Below, piece by piece: positions 18,609-25,489 of a DNA stretch of 57,724 nt. The stretch is taken from contig JANSYO010000023.1 in assembly GCA_024742395.1 (NCBI GenBank), forward strand, positions 1 through 57,724, written 5' to 3'. The DNA is from Cytophagales bacterium (GTDB lineage Bacteria > Bacteroidota > Bacteroidia > Cytophagales > Spirosomataceae). Made by a program: the position numbers and the translations under genes. The notes beneath the pieces are model-generated. The model saw nothing but the letters and a program-made list of their open reading frames with translations. It was not told the DNA's origin and ran no database searches. Positions within the stretch are counted from its first letter, which is position 1; each line of letters opens with the position of its first letter.

Positions 18609-19019
18609 ATGAGAAAATTAATAAAACAGTTTTGGCCTAATATTTTGGTTTTACTTTTTGCCCTTTATTCTTTAAATAATCAGGAAAACGAGCTTGAGCA
18701 ATTAAAAAAAACAGGCTTAGTTGAAATGGCATATGTAACAGGAGGATCTCCGTCTAGTCGTAACAGTCGTGCATTTGTAGAATATAAGTTTTCGTATAAA
18801 GGACAATATTATAAAATCCTCCAATCCATTCCTGATTATAATCAAGGTTATTATGCTAAAAATTTCTTTGTCTTTTTTGATAGTTTAAATCCAGAAAACG
18901 CACGAATAATCCTTAGCGAAAAGGATATTCGGGAATTTAAAAAACAGTTAACCGATATGAACTTCATTTCACCTCGCGTGCACAATTTTAGCTTAGTCAA
19001 AAAAACTCTTCTTCGATGA
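18609..19019 (+). CDS. Hypothetical membrane-anchored protein
   Basis: The protein has 136 residues. One N-terminal hydrophobic segment (PNILVLLFALYSL) is followed by a soluble beta-rich part with VEYKFSYKGQYYK and FFVFFDSLNPENARIIL. Small Bacteroidota proteins of this sort are common and unassigned; I do not recognise a family with confidence. It precedes the RNA-repair island, which has its own promoter, so a link is not shown. Confidence 0.55.
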   Translation: MRKLIKQFWPNILVLLFALYSLNNQENELEQLKKTGLVEMAYVTGGSPSSRNSRAFVEYKFSYKGQYYKILQSIPDYNQGYYAKNFFVFFDSLNPENARIILSEKDIREFKKQLTDMNFISPRVHNFSLVKKTLLR

Positions 19020-19097
19020 TTTCATAGAATAGTTATGTACTATTATTAGTAAAATCTACCCAATTGCCACAATAATAAAAAGTAAGAAATTTTTCAC

Positions 19098-19136
19098 CTA
19101 CGCAAAAAGGCTGCGTACTACTGCAAAACCTTTGTA
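19098..19136 (+). promoter_or_regulatory. Operator/promoter 1 of the RNA-repair island
   Basis: TACGCA (19099-19104), spacer AAAAGGC, TGCGTA (19112-19117). Twelve bases later comes CTTTGTA (19130-19136), a plausible Bacteroidota -7 box. The identical layout (palindrome, 7-nt spacer, 12 nt, CTTTGTA) lies before rtcB at 21941-21980. Shared control by the WYL regulator is the simplest reading. Transcription would begin near 19141, upstream of the tRNA-like region. Confidence 0.75.
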
Positions 19137-19154
19137 CAGTCAATTGACAACAAA

Positions 19155-19225
19155 GGTGTTTTGGTCCAGTGGAAAGGACAATGCCCACTAGGGTAAAGAC
19201 ATGAGTTCGATCCTCATATTCACCT
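19155..19225 (+). ncRNA. tRNA-like element 1 with a shortened 4-nt anticodon loop
   Basis: The order is that of a normal tRNA. Acceptor GGTGTTT (19155-19161) is partly paired to ATTCACC (19218-19224), 5 of 7. The D-stem GTCC/GGAC is perfect and the T-arm ATGAG/CTCAT has a TTCGATC loop. The anticodon stem TGCCC/GGGTA (19182-19186/19191-19195) encloses only ACTA, four bases instead of seven. With no room for an anticodon it cannot decode. It resembles a Glu-type tRNA from which part of the anticodon loop has been removed. Confidence 0.65.
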
Positions 19226-19330
19226 CGATTTTTGATTACTGTTTTGAACCTGACGAAGGTTTCCGTATTGCCTCGTGGTATTCTACTAATTGGGATGAAT
19301 ATGCCGTCAGAACTTTAATCTCTATATCAC

Positions 19331-19405
19331 CTTGCAGGTCGAAGGTTCGATTCCTTCCTCTGTCTTTGACGGAGTAGCTCAGCTAGGTTAGAGCAGCAGC
19401 AATAT
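19331..19405 (+). ncRNA. Circularly permuted tRNA-like element A (open at the anticodon loop)
   Basis: The 3' half comes first. Anticodon 3' strand CTTGC (19331-19335), variable AGGTC, T-arm GAAGG/CCTTC (19341-19357) and acceptor 3' strand CTCTGTC (19358-19364) are followed by a TTT loop. The 5' half then follows: acceptor 5' strand GACGGAG (19368-19374), TA, and D-arm GCTC/GAGC (19377-19394). A and anticodon 5' strand GCAGC (19396-19400) complete it. All seven acceptor pairs form (one G-U), and four of five anticodon-stem pairs form. The molecule therefore has a sealed acceptor end and an open anticodon loop, like a tRNA broken by an anticodon nuclease but turned inside out. Confidence 0.6.
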
Positions 19406-19480
19406 GCGGGTTCGAATCCCGCTAGGTTTTAGTTACCTGAAGCATATTGGTTAATGCAACAGACCGTTAATCTGTAAAGG
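19406..19480 (+). ncRNA. Circularly permuted tRNA-Asn-like element B
   Basis: The order is T-arm GCGGG/CCCGC (19406-19422), acceptor 3' TAGGTTT, linker TAG, acceptor 5' TTACCTG (5 of 7 pairs), AA, and D-arm GCAT/ATGC (19442-19457). Then come A and anticodon arm ACAGA/TCTGT (19459-19475) with loop CCGTTAA, and AAAGG as the variable part. The anticodon position reads GTT (Asn), but base 33 is C, not the nearly invariant U. The break point is between the variable loop and the T-stem. A compact hairpin GGGCT-GCC-AGCCC (19479-19491) follows. Confidence 0.6.
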
Positions 19481-19508
19481 GCTGCCAGCCCAAAAATGGC
19501 AAAACTCA

Positions 19509-19750
19509 CCGTTTAACCCGGCTTGCCCAGGTCTAAGTGATCACAGGAGCTCGGCCGGGCCGCCCGGATACCGAATGACGAAGAGTGAAACCTTCTGGTC
19601 GATACTTGTTTTCACCAAAAAGTACATCTGATACTAAATGGAGTTCACAAGGATCTACTGGAACGTTCCACCCCCAGCTGTTCTTAAGGGGGACCCCGTC
19701 AGCAGTTTTCTGCGGATAACCCGGGTTAAGCGGCTTTATTATTTTTTAAC
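19509..19750 (+). ncRNA. Structured RNA domain closed by a 13-bp long-range helix, with U-rich 3' tail
   Basis: CCGTTTAACCCGG (19509-19521) pairs with CCGGGTTAAGCGG (19721-19733) over all 13 positions, one of them G-U. Inside are a hairpin CCGGG-CCG-CCCGG (19555-19567) flanked by TCGG/CCGA, GTGAAA/TTTCAC (19585-19590/19610-19615), and AGTA/TACT around a 7-nt loop. There is also a possible pseudoknot: CCCCC/GGGGG (19671-19675/19688-19692), with loop GCTG (19677-19680) able to pair CAGC (19700-19703). The closing helix is followed by TTTATTATTTTTT, so the 3' end may act as a terminator or attenuator before the slipin gene at 19767. Confidence 0.65.
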
Positions 19751-19766
19751 TTAAACACGTACCCAA

Positions 19767-20861
19767 ATGAAAAGAGTACAGGTATTGGAAAACCAGATTG
19801 GTTTGGTTTTCAAAAGGAAGAAATTCCAAAAGGTGCTTCAGGAAGGCATTTATTGGTTCATTCAGGGTGAACAGGTATTTGTTTTTAACAGAGATGAGGT
19901 ATATAATCCTCCCTTACTTGAAGATACTTTGCATCTGAAACCAGAAGTAGCCAGCGAGCTACACTTGATTGAGGTTGGAGACAATCAAATTGCCCTCCAA
20001 TTCGAAAACAAACGATTCTCAAAAGTATTGTAAAAAGGCGAATACGGTGTATGGAAAGGCATCAAAGAGCAAACATTTGTTAAAGTGGACACCTCCAAAA
20101 TTGAGATTACAGAGGATATTGAAAGGCAATTGCTGGACACCGCTCTTTTGCCATGGATAAGAAGGTATACCTTGGAATCTTACGAGCGAGGCTTGCTTTT
20201 GATTGACGGAAAATTTGAGAAAGAGCTTGAGAGCGGTACCTACTATTGGTGGAAAAACGCCACAAAAATAGATGTCGCCAAACTGGATATTCGTCAGCAG
20301 CAGTTGGAGGTTTCCGGCCAGGAAATTCTGACCAAGGACAAGGCTAATGTTCGGATCAGCTTTTTTGCTCATTATCAGGTTGTTGACCTCAAGAAAGCTC
20401 TCTTTAATAACAAGGAGTTTGAAAAGCAGTTGTATGTGATGCTTCAGATTTCATTGAGAGAGTACATTGGTGAAATGACATTGGATGAACTGGTGGCCAA
20501 AAAAGAAAGAGTCTCTGATTACATACTTCAGGATGTGGCCAAAGAGGGCCTTACTTTAGGGGTGGAATTAAAAACCTGCGGTATTCGGGATATCATTTTG
20601 CCGGGCGAAATCAAAACGATTATGAACAAAGTCTTGATTGCCGAAAAAACAGCTCAGGCCAATATGATTACGCAAAGACAGGAAACGGCTTCTACCAGAA
20701 GCTTGCTGAATACGGCTAAACTGATGGAAGAAAACCAGATGCTCTGGAAACTGAAGGAGATGGAATACGTGGAGAAGATCGCAGAGAAAATCAACACAAT
20801 TTCTGTTTCAGGAAACGGACAAATTCTGGATCAATTGAAGCAAATCTTCATGAAAAATTAA
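19767..20861 (+). pseudogene. Slipin/band-7 (SPFH) protein gene with an in-frame UAA at codon 89
   Basis: The frame from 19767 to 20861 would encode about 364 residues but is interrupted by TAA at 20031-20033. Sequence on both sides is clearly one protein. The repeat FQKVLQEGIYWF before the stop aligns with FSKVL-stop-KGEYGVW across it, so the stop replaces Gln, Lys or Glu. Three N-terminal beta-hairpin repeats (about 8-33, 71-100 and 135-160) precede the SPFH domain, which has LDIRQQQLEVSGQEILTKD, FAHYQVVDLKKAL and LREYIGEMTLDEL. A C-terminal coiled coil (QANMITQRQETASTRSLL) follows. A GTG at 20085 could start the downstream part alone. It lies 3' of the tRNA-mimic RNA and abuts the WYL gene tail to tail. 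Slipins neighbour RtcB in other genomes. Confidence 0.8.
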
Positions 20862-21895
20862 GCTAGTGACTCGTCGGGAATATCTGATGAGTCATAGCTT
20901 TTATAGGCGTTCTGCAATCTTTCTTTAATTTTCTTTTGAAGCCTTGGCGGCCACAAAACTTGCACTCCTTCCCCAAAGCCAAGAATTTCTTTTTCCAGCT
21001 CAAAATTATGCTGTACTTTCAATTGAATTACCATACCATCTTCCCGTGTTTCCAGTAATTCTTGAGAGCTATGTAAAGGCTTTGTAATGACATACGGGGC
21101 ATGCAGATTGGAAACAAACAAACCAACTTTAAGAGGTCTTAGATGATTGCTCACAGTTACCCCAATTACATGTTTGTAGTATAATTCAGGATTGAACTTG
21201 TCATTTTCTACATAACTTTCTTCTGAAATATTAACATCCTCAATTCGATCCAAAGCCAGTGTTAGAAGAAACTTCTTCTGATCTTTGACGCCAACGGCAA
21301 ACCACCTGTTCTTAAATTCCTTTAGCCACCAGACGTTAAAGGCAAAAGTACTCGCCTTTCGGGCTTTGAATGATTGATAAGTCAATGAAACGGGCTTTTT
21401 ATGAATAACCGATTGATACAGAATATCAAGATGATTTAGACCTTTCAGATTATCATTTTTCTCAAAATCTATAACAGGAAACGATTTGACACGAGACGAG
21501 TAAACATGATCTTCCAGTTTTTGAACCACCTCATTCAGCTGATTAAAATGCGTAAAGCCTTTGAACTGTTTCAGCATTTCTACGGCTTCGTTCATCTTTC
21601 CTAAATCAGTTTCGGATAGTGGAATATTCGTGATGCTGTACCCTGGTTCTGAATAGGTATAATATTTCTTGTCTTCAATCACAATGGGAGCATAATAACC
21701 TAGTTTATCACTCCTCATCATTTGAATATCTGACTGGATCGTTCGCTTACTTATACCCTTATCGTTCCCATCAAACTCATACAAGGCATCAGAAACGGCA
21801 TCAATTAAATCATCAAGTGTCCATTTTCGTTGTCTCCTTTGCAGGCAGCTGTCAATTACTTTGTAGCGGATCAGGGCGTTTCTGTTAACGGGCAT
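20858..21895 (-). CDS. WYL-domain transcription regulator of the RNA-repair island
   Basis: The 345-residue protein has an N-terminal winged-helix region (1-75, with ISKRTIQSDIQMMR as recognition helix). A WYL domain (about 160-235) has SLTYQSFKARK and VWWLKEFKNRWFAVGV, and a C-terminal WCX-like part follows. WYL domains are thought to bind nucleic acid or nucleotide ligands and serve as sensors in several defence and repair loci. The gene is divergent from rtcB across 102 bp holding operator 2. A further half-site TTTACGCAAATG overlaps its own start, suggesting autoregulation. Its stop overlaps the slipin stop (TTAA). Confidence 0.9.
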   Translation of the reverse strand: MPVNRNALIRYKVIDSCLQRRQRKWTLDDLIDAVSDALYEFDGNDKGISKRTIQSDIQMMRSDKLGYYAPIVIEDKKYYTYSEPGYSITNIPLSETDLGKMNEAVEMLKQFKGFTHFNQLNEVVQKLEDHVYSSRVKSFPVIDFEKNDNLKGLNHLDILYQSVIHKKPVSLTYQSFKARKASTFAFNVWWLKEFKNRWFAVGVKDQKKFLLTLALDRIEDVNISEESYVENDKFNPELYYKHVIGVTVSNHLRPLKVGLFVSNLHAPYVITKPLHSSQELLETREDGMVIQLKVQHNFELEKEILGFGEGVQVLWPPRLQKKIKERLQNAYKSYDSSDIPDESLA

Positions 21896-21940
21896 TTGCG
21901 TAAACTGTACTTATTTTTAGCAAATTAGAACTTTCTGCTA

Positions 21941-21980
21941 TCTACGCAAAAAGATTGCGTAGACGATTGCCAGCTTTGTA
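21941..21980 (+). promoter_or_regulatory. Operator/promoter 2 of the RNA-repair island (rtcB)
   Basis: TCTACGCA (21941-21948), spacer AAAAGAT, TGCGTAGA (21956-21963), giving perfect 8-bp arms. The CTTTGTA box at 21974-21980 lies 12 nt from the six-base core, exactly as at operator 1. The palindrome covers the expected -33 region for rtcB. In the opposite direction it also lies near the -33 region for the WYL gene, which has CTAATTTG as a possible -7 box. The rtcB ATG is at 21998. Confidence 0.8.
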
Positions 21981-21997
21981 GTATCAAATAGAAAAAA

Positions 21998-23506
21998 ATG
22001 GAAAACAGCATAAAAATGATTGCGGAAATCCCCGCCGAAATTATACCTAGAGTTACCCGGGTAACAGAAGGGCTATTAACCAAAGCAGGGTGGGGAGAAG
22101 AAGACATTCTCAAAGCACTTGTAAAGCTTTTTGACCACCCCAAAGCTGCTGCTAAAAGGAAAAATAAGCTGACTAAGCTGGCTCGCTTGCTAGTCAAAGA
22201 GTCTGACAATGGAATATCCATAAAACTTACTAAAGCAGGGCAGGCTCTTCTGGAGCAAACCATTTCTGAATTTCCGGTTAAAACTCAAAGGGAGTTGGAT
22301 TCCAGTAAATTTGAATTAAAACCTGAAATACTGGATTTCCCTGTCTATGGAGGTGAGTATATTGAAGAAGGAGCTTTTAACCAGATGAATGTTGCCATGC
22401 AATTGCCTATAGCTATAGGTGGTGCTCTTATGCCTGATGCTCATCAGGGATACGGCTTGCCCATTGGAGGTGTTTTGGCCACAGAGCCTGATAAGGTCAT
22501 CCCTTATGCCGTAGGCGTTGATATTGCTTGCAGAATGTGCATGTCTGTTTTTGATTTGCCTTCAAGTGTTTTACAAAAGGAGTCTGATATGCTTAAAACG
22601 CTTCTGGGCAAGAATGCCCAGTTCGGAATAGGCGGAGAGATAAGGCATAAGTATGATGCCTCAATTATGGACAAGGCTGAATGGAATGCCACAAAAGTAA
22701 TTAATGATTTGAAGGATAAGGCCTACAAACAATTGGGGACCTCAGGCACTGGTAACCATTTCGTAGAATGGGGAGTTTTAGAGATAGAAGAGTTTGATGA
22801 AGCCATTGGTTTACCTATGGGTCAGTATTTGACTTTGCTATCGCATTCTGGGTCACGTGGCTTTGGTGGAACCATTGCTAATTATTACACAAGAATTGCA
22901 CGGCAGGTAACTAAGTTGCCCGGTGAGGCTTCACATCTTGCTTGGCTAGACCTTAATAAAGAGGAAGGGCAGGAATATTGGATAGCTATGAATTTAGCAG
23001 GCGAATATGCTTCAGCGAATCACCACGAAATCCATAACAAAATGGCCAGTGATCTGAATTTGAAACCGATTCTTATGGTGGAGAATCACCATAATTTTGC
23101 TTGGCGGGAAAAGTATATGGGTAAAGATGTTTTGGTTCACAGAAAAGGTGCTACACCTGCCTCCAAAGATGAATTGGGGATAATTCCAGGATCAATGGCA
23201 ACGCCGGGTTTTCTTGTGAAAGGACTAGGAAATGAGGCTTCCATCAATTCGGCTTCACACGGTGCGGGCCGGGTAATGAGTAGAACAGCTGCATTTAAAA
23301 ATGTTGATGAATCTGAGGTCAGAAAAATCCTGAGAGATCAGGGAATTGAATTGATTGGAAGCGATCTGGATGAAGCTCCAATGGTGTACAAGAATATTCA
23401 TGAAGTTATTGATGCACAAACTGAATTAGTCAAACCAATTGCTTCTTTTCACCCGAGGATAGTTCGAATGGCAGATGCAAGACGAAAAGAACCAAGAGAA
23501 GATTAA
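21998..23506 (+). CDS. rtcB: RtcB RNA ligase with N-terminal extension
   Basis: RtcB joins 2',3'-cyclic-phosphate or 3'-phosphate RNA ends to 5'-OH ends, using GTP and Mn2+; known substrates include tRNAs cut in the anticodon loop. Signature residues are present: H149 in MPDAHQGYG, D175 and C178 in GVDIACRM, H254 in GTGNHF, H283 in HSGSRG, N341-H342-H343, and the guanylylated H421 in SHGAGR. At 502 residues it is about 90 longer than the E. coli enzyme. The surplus (1 to about 95) is helical and Lys-rich (KAAAKRKNKLTKLARLLVK) and may bind RNA. It is transcribed alone from operator 2 and ends at a strong terminator. No rtcA cyclase or archease is nearby. Confidence 0.95.
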   Translation: MENSIKMIAEIPAEIIPRVTRVTEGLLTKAGWGEEDILKALVKLFDHPKAAAKRKNKLTKLARLLVKESDNGISIKLTKAGQALLEQTISEFPVKTQRELDSSKFELKPEILDFPVYGGEYIEEGAFNQMNVAMQLPIAIGGALMPDAHQGYGLPIGGVLATEPDKVIPYAVGVDIACRMCMSVFDLPSSVLQKESDMLKTLLGKNAQFGIGGEIRHKYDASIMDKAEWNATKVINDLKDKAYKQLGTSGTGNHFVEWGVLEIEEFDEAIGLPMGQYLTLLSHSGSRGFGGTIANYYTRIARQVTKLPGEASHLAWLDLNKEEGQEYWIAMNLAGEYASANHHEIHNKMASDLNLKPILMVENHHNFAWREKYMGKDVLVHRKGATPASKDELGIIPGSMATPGFLVKGLGNEASINSASHGAGRVMSRTAAFKNVDESEVRKILRDQGIELIGSDLDEAPMVYKNIHEVIDAQTELVKPIASFHPRIVRMADARRKEPRED

Positions 23507-23550
23507 AGAAACGAGCTATTAGTATACTGATAGCTCGTTTCTTCTTTTTT
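23507..23550 (+). terminator. Intrinsic terminator of rtcB
   Basis: A 13-bp perfect stem (23507-23519 and 23530-23542) with a 10-nt loop is followed by a T-rich run (CTTCTTTTTT). It starts directly after the rtcB stop codon. Confidence 0.9.
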
Positions 23551-23563
23551 AAGCTGTTGTATA

Positions 23564-23638
23564 AAGCCCTTTCATAAAGATCTGGAATATCTGGAGCGAT
23601 ATTACCGATATCTCAATTATTCCGTAAATTCGGTCTGA
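23564..23638 (+). pseudogene. Remnant of an MFS transporter 3' end
   Basis: Translation gives KPFHKDLEYLERYY, then a stop at 23636. It matches the C-terminus of the MFS protein at 17310-18524 (TFHKDLDYLE). At DNA level 28 of 32 bases agree, and the differences are synonymous or conservative. A second, related transporter gene probably once preceded the sulfatase and was lost. Alternatively, insertion of the RNA-repair island duplicated the MFS end. Confidence 0.55.
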
Positions 23639-23659
23639 AACACCCTATCGAAGCCTTTT

Positions 23660-25423
23660 ATGGAAAAATTCTCTCTGCTGCTTAGTCTGTCTGTATGTTC
23701 TGTTTTTTTAGCCTGTTCAAAACCAGAGAAATCTGAAACTCCAGACAAGCCCAATATCATCCTCATCATGACAGATGACCAGGGTTATGGTGATTTTGGA
23801 TTTACAGGAAATCGGCATGTGAAAACACCTGTACTTGATGAATTGGCGGCAAACAGTATTCTATTCAATAGCTTTTACGTATCACCTGTTTGTGCCCCTA
23901 CACGTGCCAGTTTAATGACTGGGAGGCAGTCGCTTAGGACCGGAATTAGAGATACCTATAACGGCGGAGCTATCATGCATACAGATGAAGTAACGATTGC
24001 CGAATTTCTGAAAAAGGCTAATTACACCACAGGGATTTTTGGCAAATGGCATTTGGGCGATAATTATCCTTCCCGACCTATGGATCAGGGTTTTGATGAA
24101 TCCTTAATACATCTCTCCGGCGGGATGGGTCAGGTAGGAGACATAACTACATATTTTAAAGGAGACAGTAGCTATTTCAACCCTATATTATGGCAAAATG
24201 GAAAACAGAAAGCCTTTGAAGGATATTGCTCAGATATATTCGCAACGGAAGCCATGAATTTTATTAAGCAAAACAAGGCGAATCCTTTCTTTTGTTATCT
24301 GGCTTTCAATGCTCCACATACGCCTTTACAATTGCCTCAGAAGTATTACGATATGTATAAAGATATTGATCCGTCTGAAGGTTTTAAAGATGTAGACAAT
24401 CTGCCTGAAATGACAGAAAGGGATAAGGAAGATGCCCGAAAGGTCTATGGAATGGTCAGCAATATTGATGATAATATCGGAAAGCTTTTGACTCAACTTG
24501 AGGAACTGGGAATTGCTGAGAATACGATCCTTATTTTTATGACTGATAATGGGCCGCAACAAAAAAGATTTACCGGAGGTATGCGGGGGCGTAAGACGAT
24601 GGTGTACCGAGGAGGCGTTCGTGTGCCAATGATGCTAAGGTATCCTCAGAAATACCCCGAAGCAAAAAGCATTAATGTAACAGCCACCCATATGGACATA
24701 CTTCCCACGCTGGCAGCAATATGTAATTTAGAATTGCCTAAGGATCGTGAATTAGATGGGCACAGCTTACTACCCTTATTGGAAGGAAAAGAAGTAAGCT
24801 GGGCAGACAGACCCTTGTTCTTTTCATGGGCCAGACGGTACCCGGAGTTATATAATAACGTTGCTTTACAAATGGGTGATTACCGGTTAGTTGGTATGAC
24901 AGATTTTGATGCAGAAATGACAGACTTCGAATTATATAATATTAACTCAGATCCCGGAGAGGAAGTCAATCTTAATGTAGAGCAGAAAGAGGTAGCCAGA
25001 ACTCTTAAAAAAGAGTTCGACAAACAATATCATAGTTTAATAAGCTCTGTACATTTAGTGAATCAACCACCAATAGTTGTGGGAGCTGAGCAGGAAAATC
25101 CAATAATATTAAACAGAAACGATGCCGGAGGAGAAAGGGGAATTTGGGCTCAGGAGGAGGTCTATGGCAAATGGAGAGTCTCCGTAAATGAGGGGAAATA
25201 TAAGGCAGTCTTCAAATTTATCAAGCCTGTAAGCTCCGGAACAATGTATTTAGAAGTGGGTTCAAAAGTGTTTAAGAAGGTATTCGAGGGAGAAAATCTG
25301 GAGAGGGTCGAGATGAATAGTATTAAACTCTCTCAGGGTACTTGTGACCTTATTCCGTTTTATGTTTCGGCCGGGAAACGCATTTTCCCCTTTTATGTGG
25401 AAATGGAAAGGTTGCAGAATTAA
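23660..25423 (+). CDS. Sulfatase (formylglycine-dependent arylsulfatase family), lipoprotein
   Basis: This is a hydrolase of sulfate esters. The signature C78-A-P-T-R82 in the segment VCAPTRASLMTG supplies the Cys converted to formylglycine. Metal ligands D39 and D40 (MTDDQGYGDFG) and FMTDNGPQ near 293 fit. The lipobox FLAC (Cys19) suggests membrane anchoring. Residues about 475-587 form an extra beta-rich C-terminal domain, possibly carbohydrate-binding. No sulfatase-maturing enzyme lies in the window. It may have been associated with an MFS transporter, judging from the remnant just upstream. Confidence 0.93.
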   Translation: MEKFSLLLSLSVCSVFLACSKPEKSETPDKPNIILIMTDDQGYGDFGFTGNRHVKTPVLDELAANSILFNSFYVSPVCAPTRASLMTGRQSLRTGIRDTYNGGAIMHTDEVTIAEFLKKANYTTGIFGKWHLGDNYPSRPMDQGFDESLIHLSGGMGQVGDITTYFKGDSSYFNPILWQNGKQKAFEGYCSDIFATEAMNFIKQNKANPFFCYLAFNAPHTPLQLPQKYYDMYKDIDPSEGFKDVDNLPEMTERDKEDARKVYGMVSNIDDNIGKLLTQLEELGIAENTILIFMTDNGPQQKRFTGGMRGRKTMVYRGGVRVPMMLRYPQKYPEAKSINVTATHMDILPTLAAICNLELPKDRELDGHSLLPLLEGKEVSWADRPLFFSWARRYPELYNNVALQMGDYRLVGMTDFDAEMTDFELYNINSDPGEEVNLNVEQKEVARTLKKEFDKQYHSLISSVHLVNQPPIVVGAEQENPIILNRNDAGGERGIWAQEEVYGKWRVSVNEGKYKAVFKFIKPVSSGTMYLEVGSKVFKKVFEGENLERVEMNSIKLSQGTCDLIPFYVSAGKRIFPFYVEMERLQN

Positions 25424-25489
25424 ATGGTTTCTTTAGAGTAATAAGCTTTGACAGTTATCGTTACGATTCATACAAACACAATTAGCCCT

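Larger units (their letters stand above)
19141..19750 (+). ncRNA. tRNA-mimic non-coding RNA locus of the RNA-repair island
   Basis: About 600 nt without an ORF lie between the shared promoter and the slipin gene. The region contains three perfect T-arms (5-bp stem plus 7-nt loop) at 19201-19217 (TTCGATC), 19341-19357 (TTCGATT) and 19406-19422 (TTCGAAT). It also has three intact D-arms (19164-19179, 19377-19394, 19442-19457). Few of these parts form a normal cloverleaf; instead they form truncated or rearranged tRNA shapes. A second, more GC-rich half (19509-19733) is closed by a 13-bp long-range helix and followed by a U-rich tract. Bacterial Y RNAs linked to RtcB operons are known tRNA mimics, but no Ro/Rsr gene is present here. 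I do not recognise a described RNA family. Confidence 0.75.

Noticed and set aside
19305-19330. Suppressor tRNA reading UAA that would rescue the slipin stop
   Set aside because: The register giving a UUA anticodon has a poorly paired stem. The better-paired register gives UUU with C33. Kept only as a remark.
19141-19500. Functional tRNA genes in the RNA locus
   Set aside because: T- and D-arms are perfect, but none forms a complete cloverleaf in normal order with a 7-nt anticodon loop and U33. Called tRNA-like instead.
19509-19733. Classification of the structured domain as Y RNA, RNase P, tmRNA or a group I/II intron
   Set aside because: No Ro/Rsr gene, and none of the conserved cores of those RNAs could be recognised. 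Left as unassigned.
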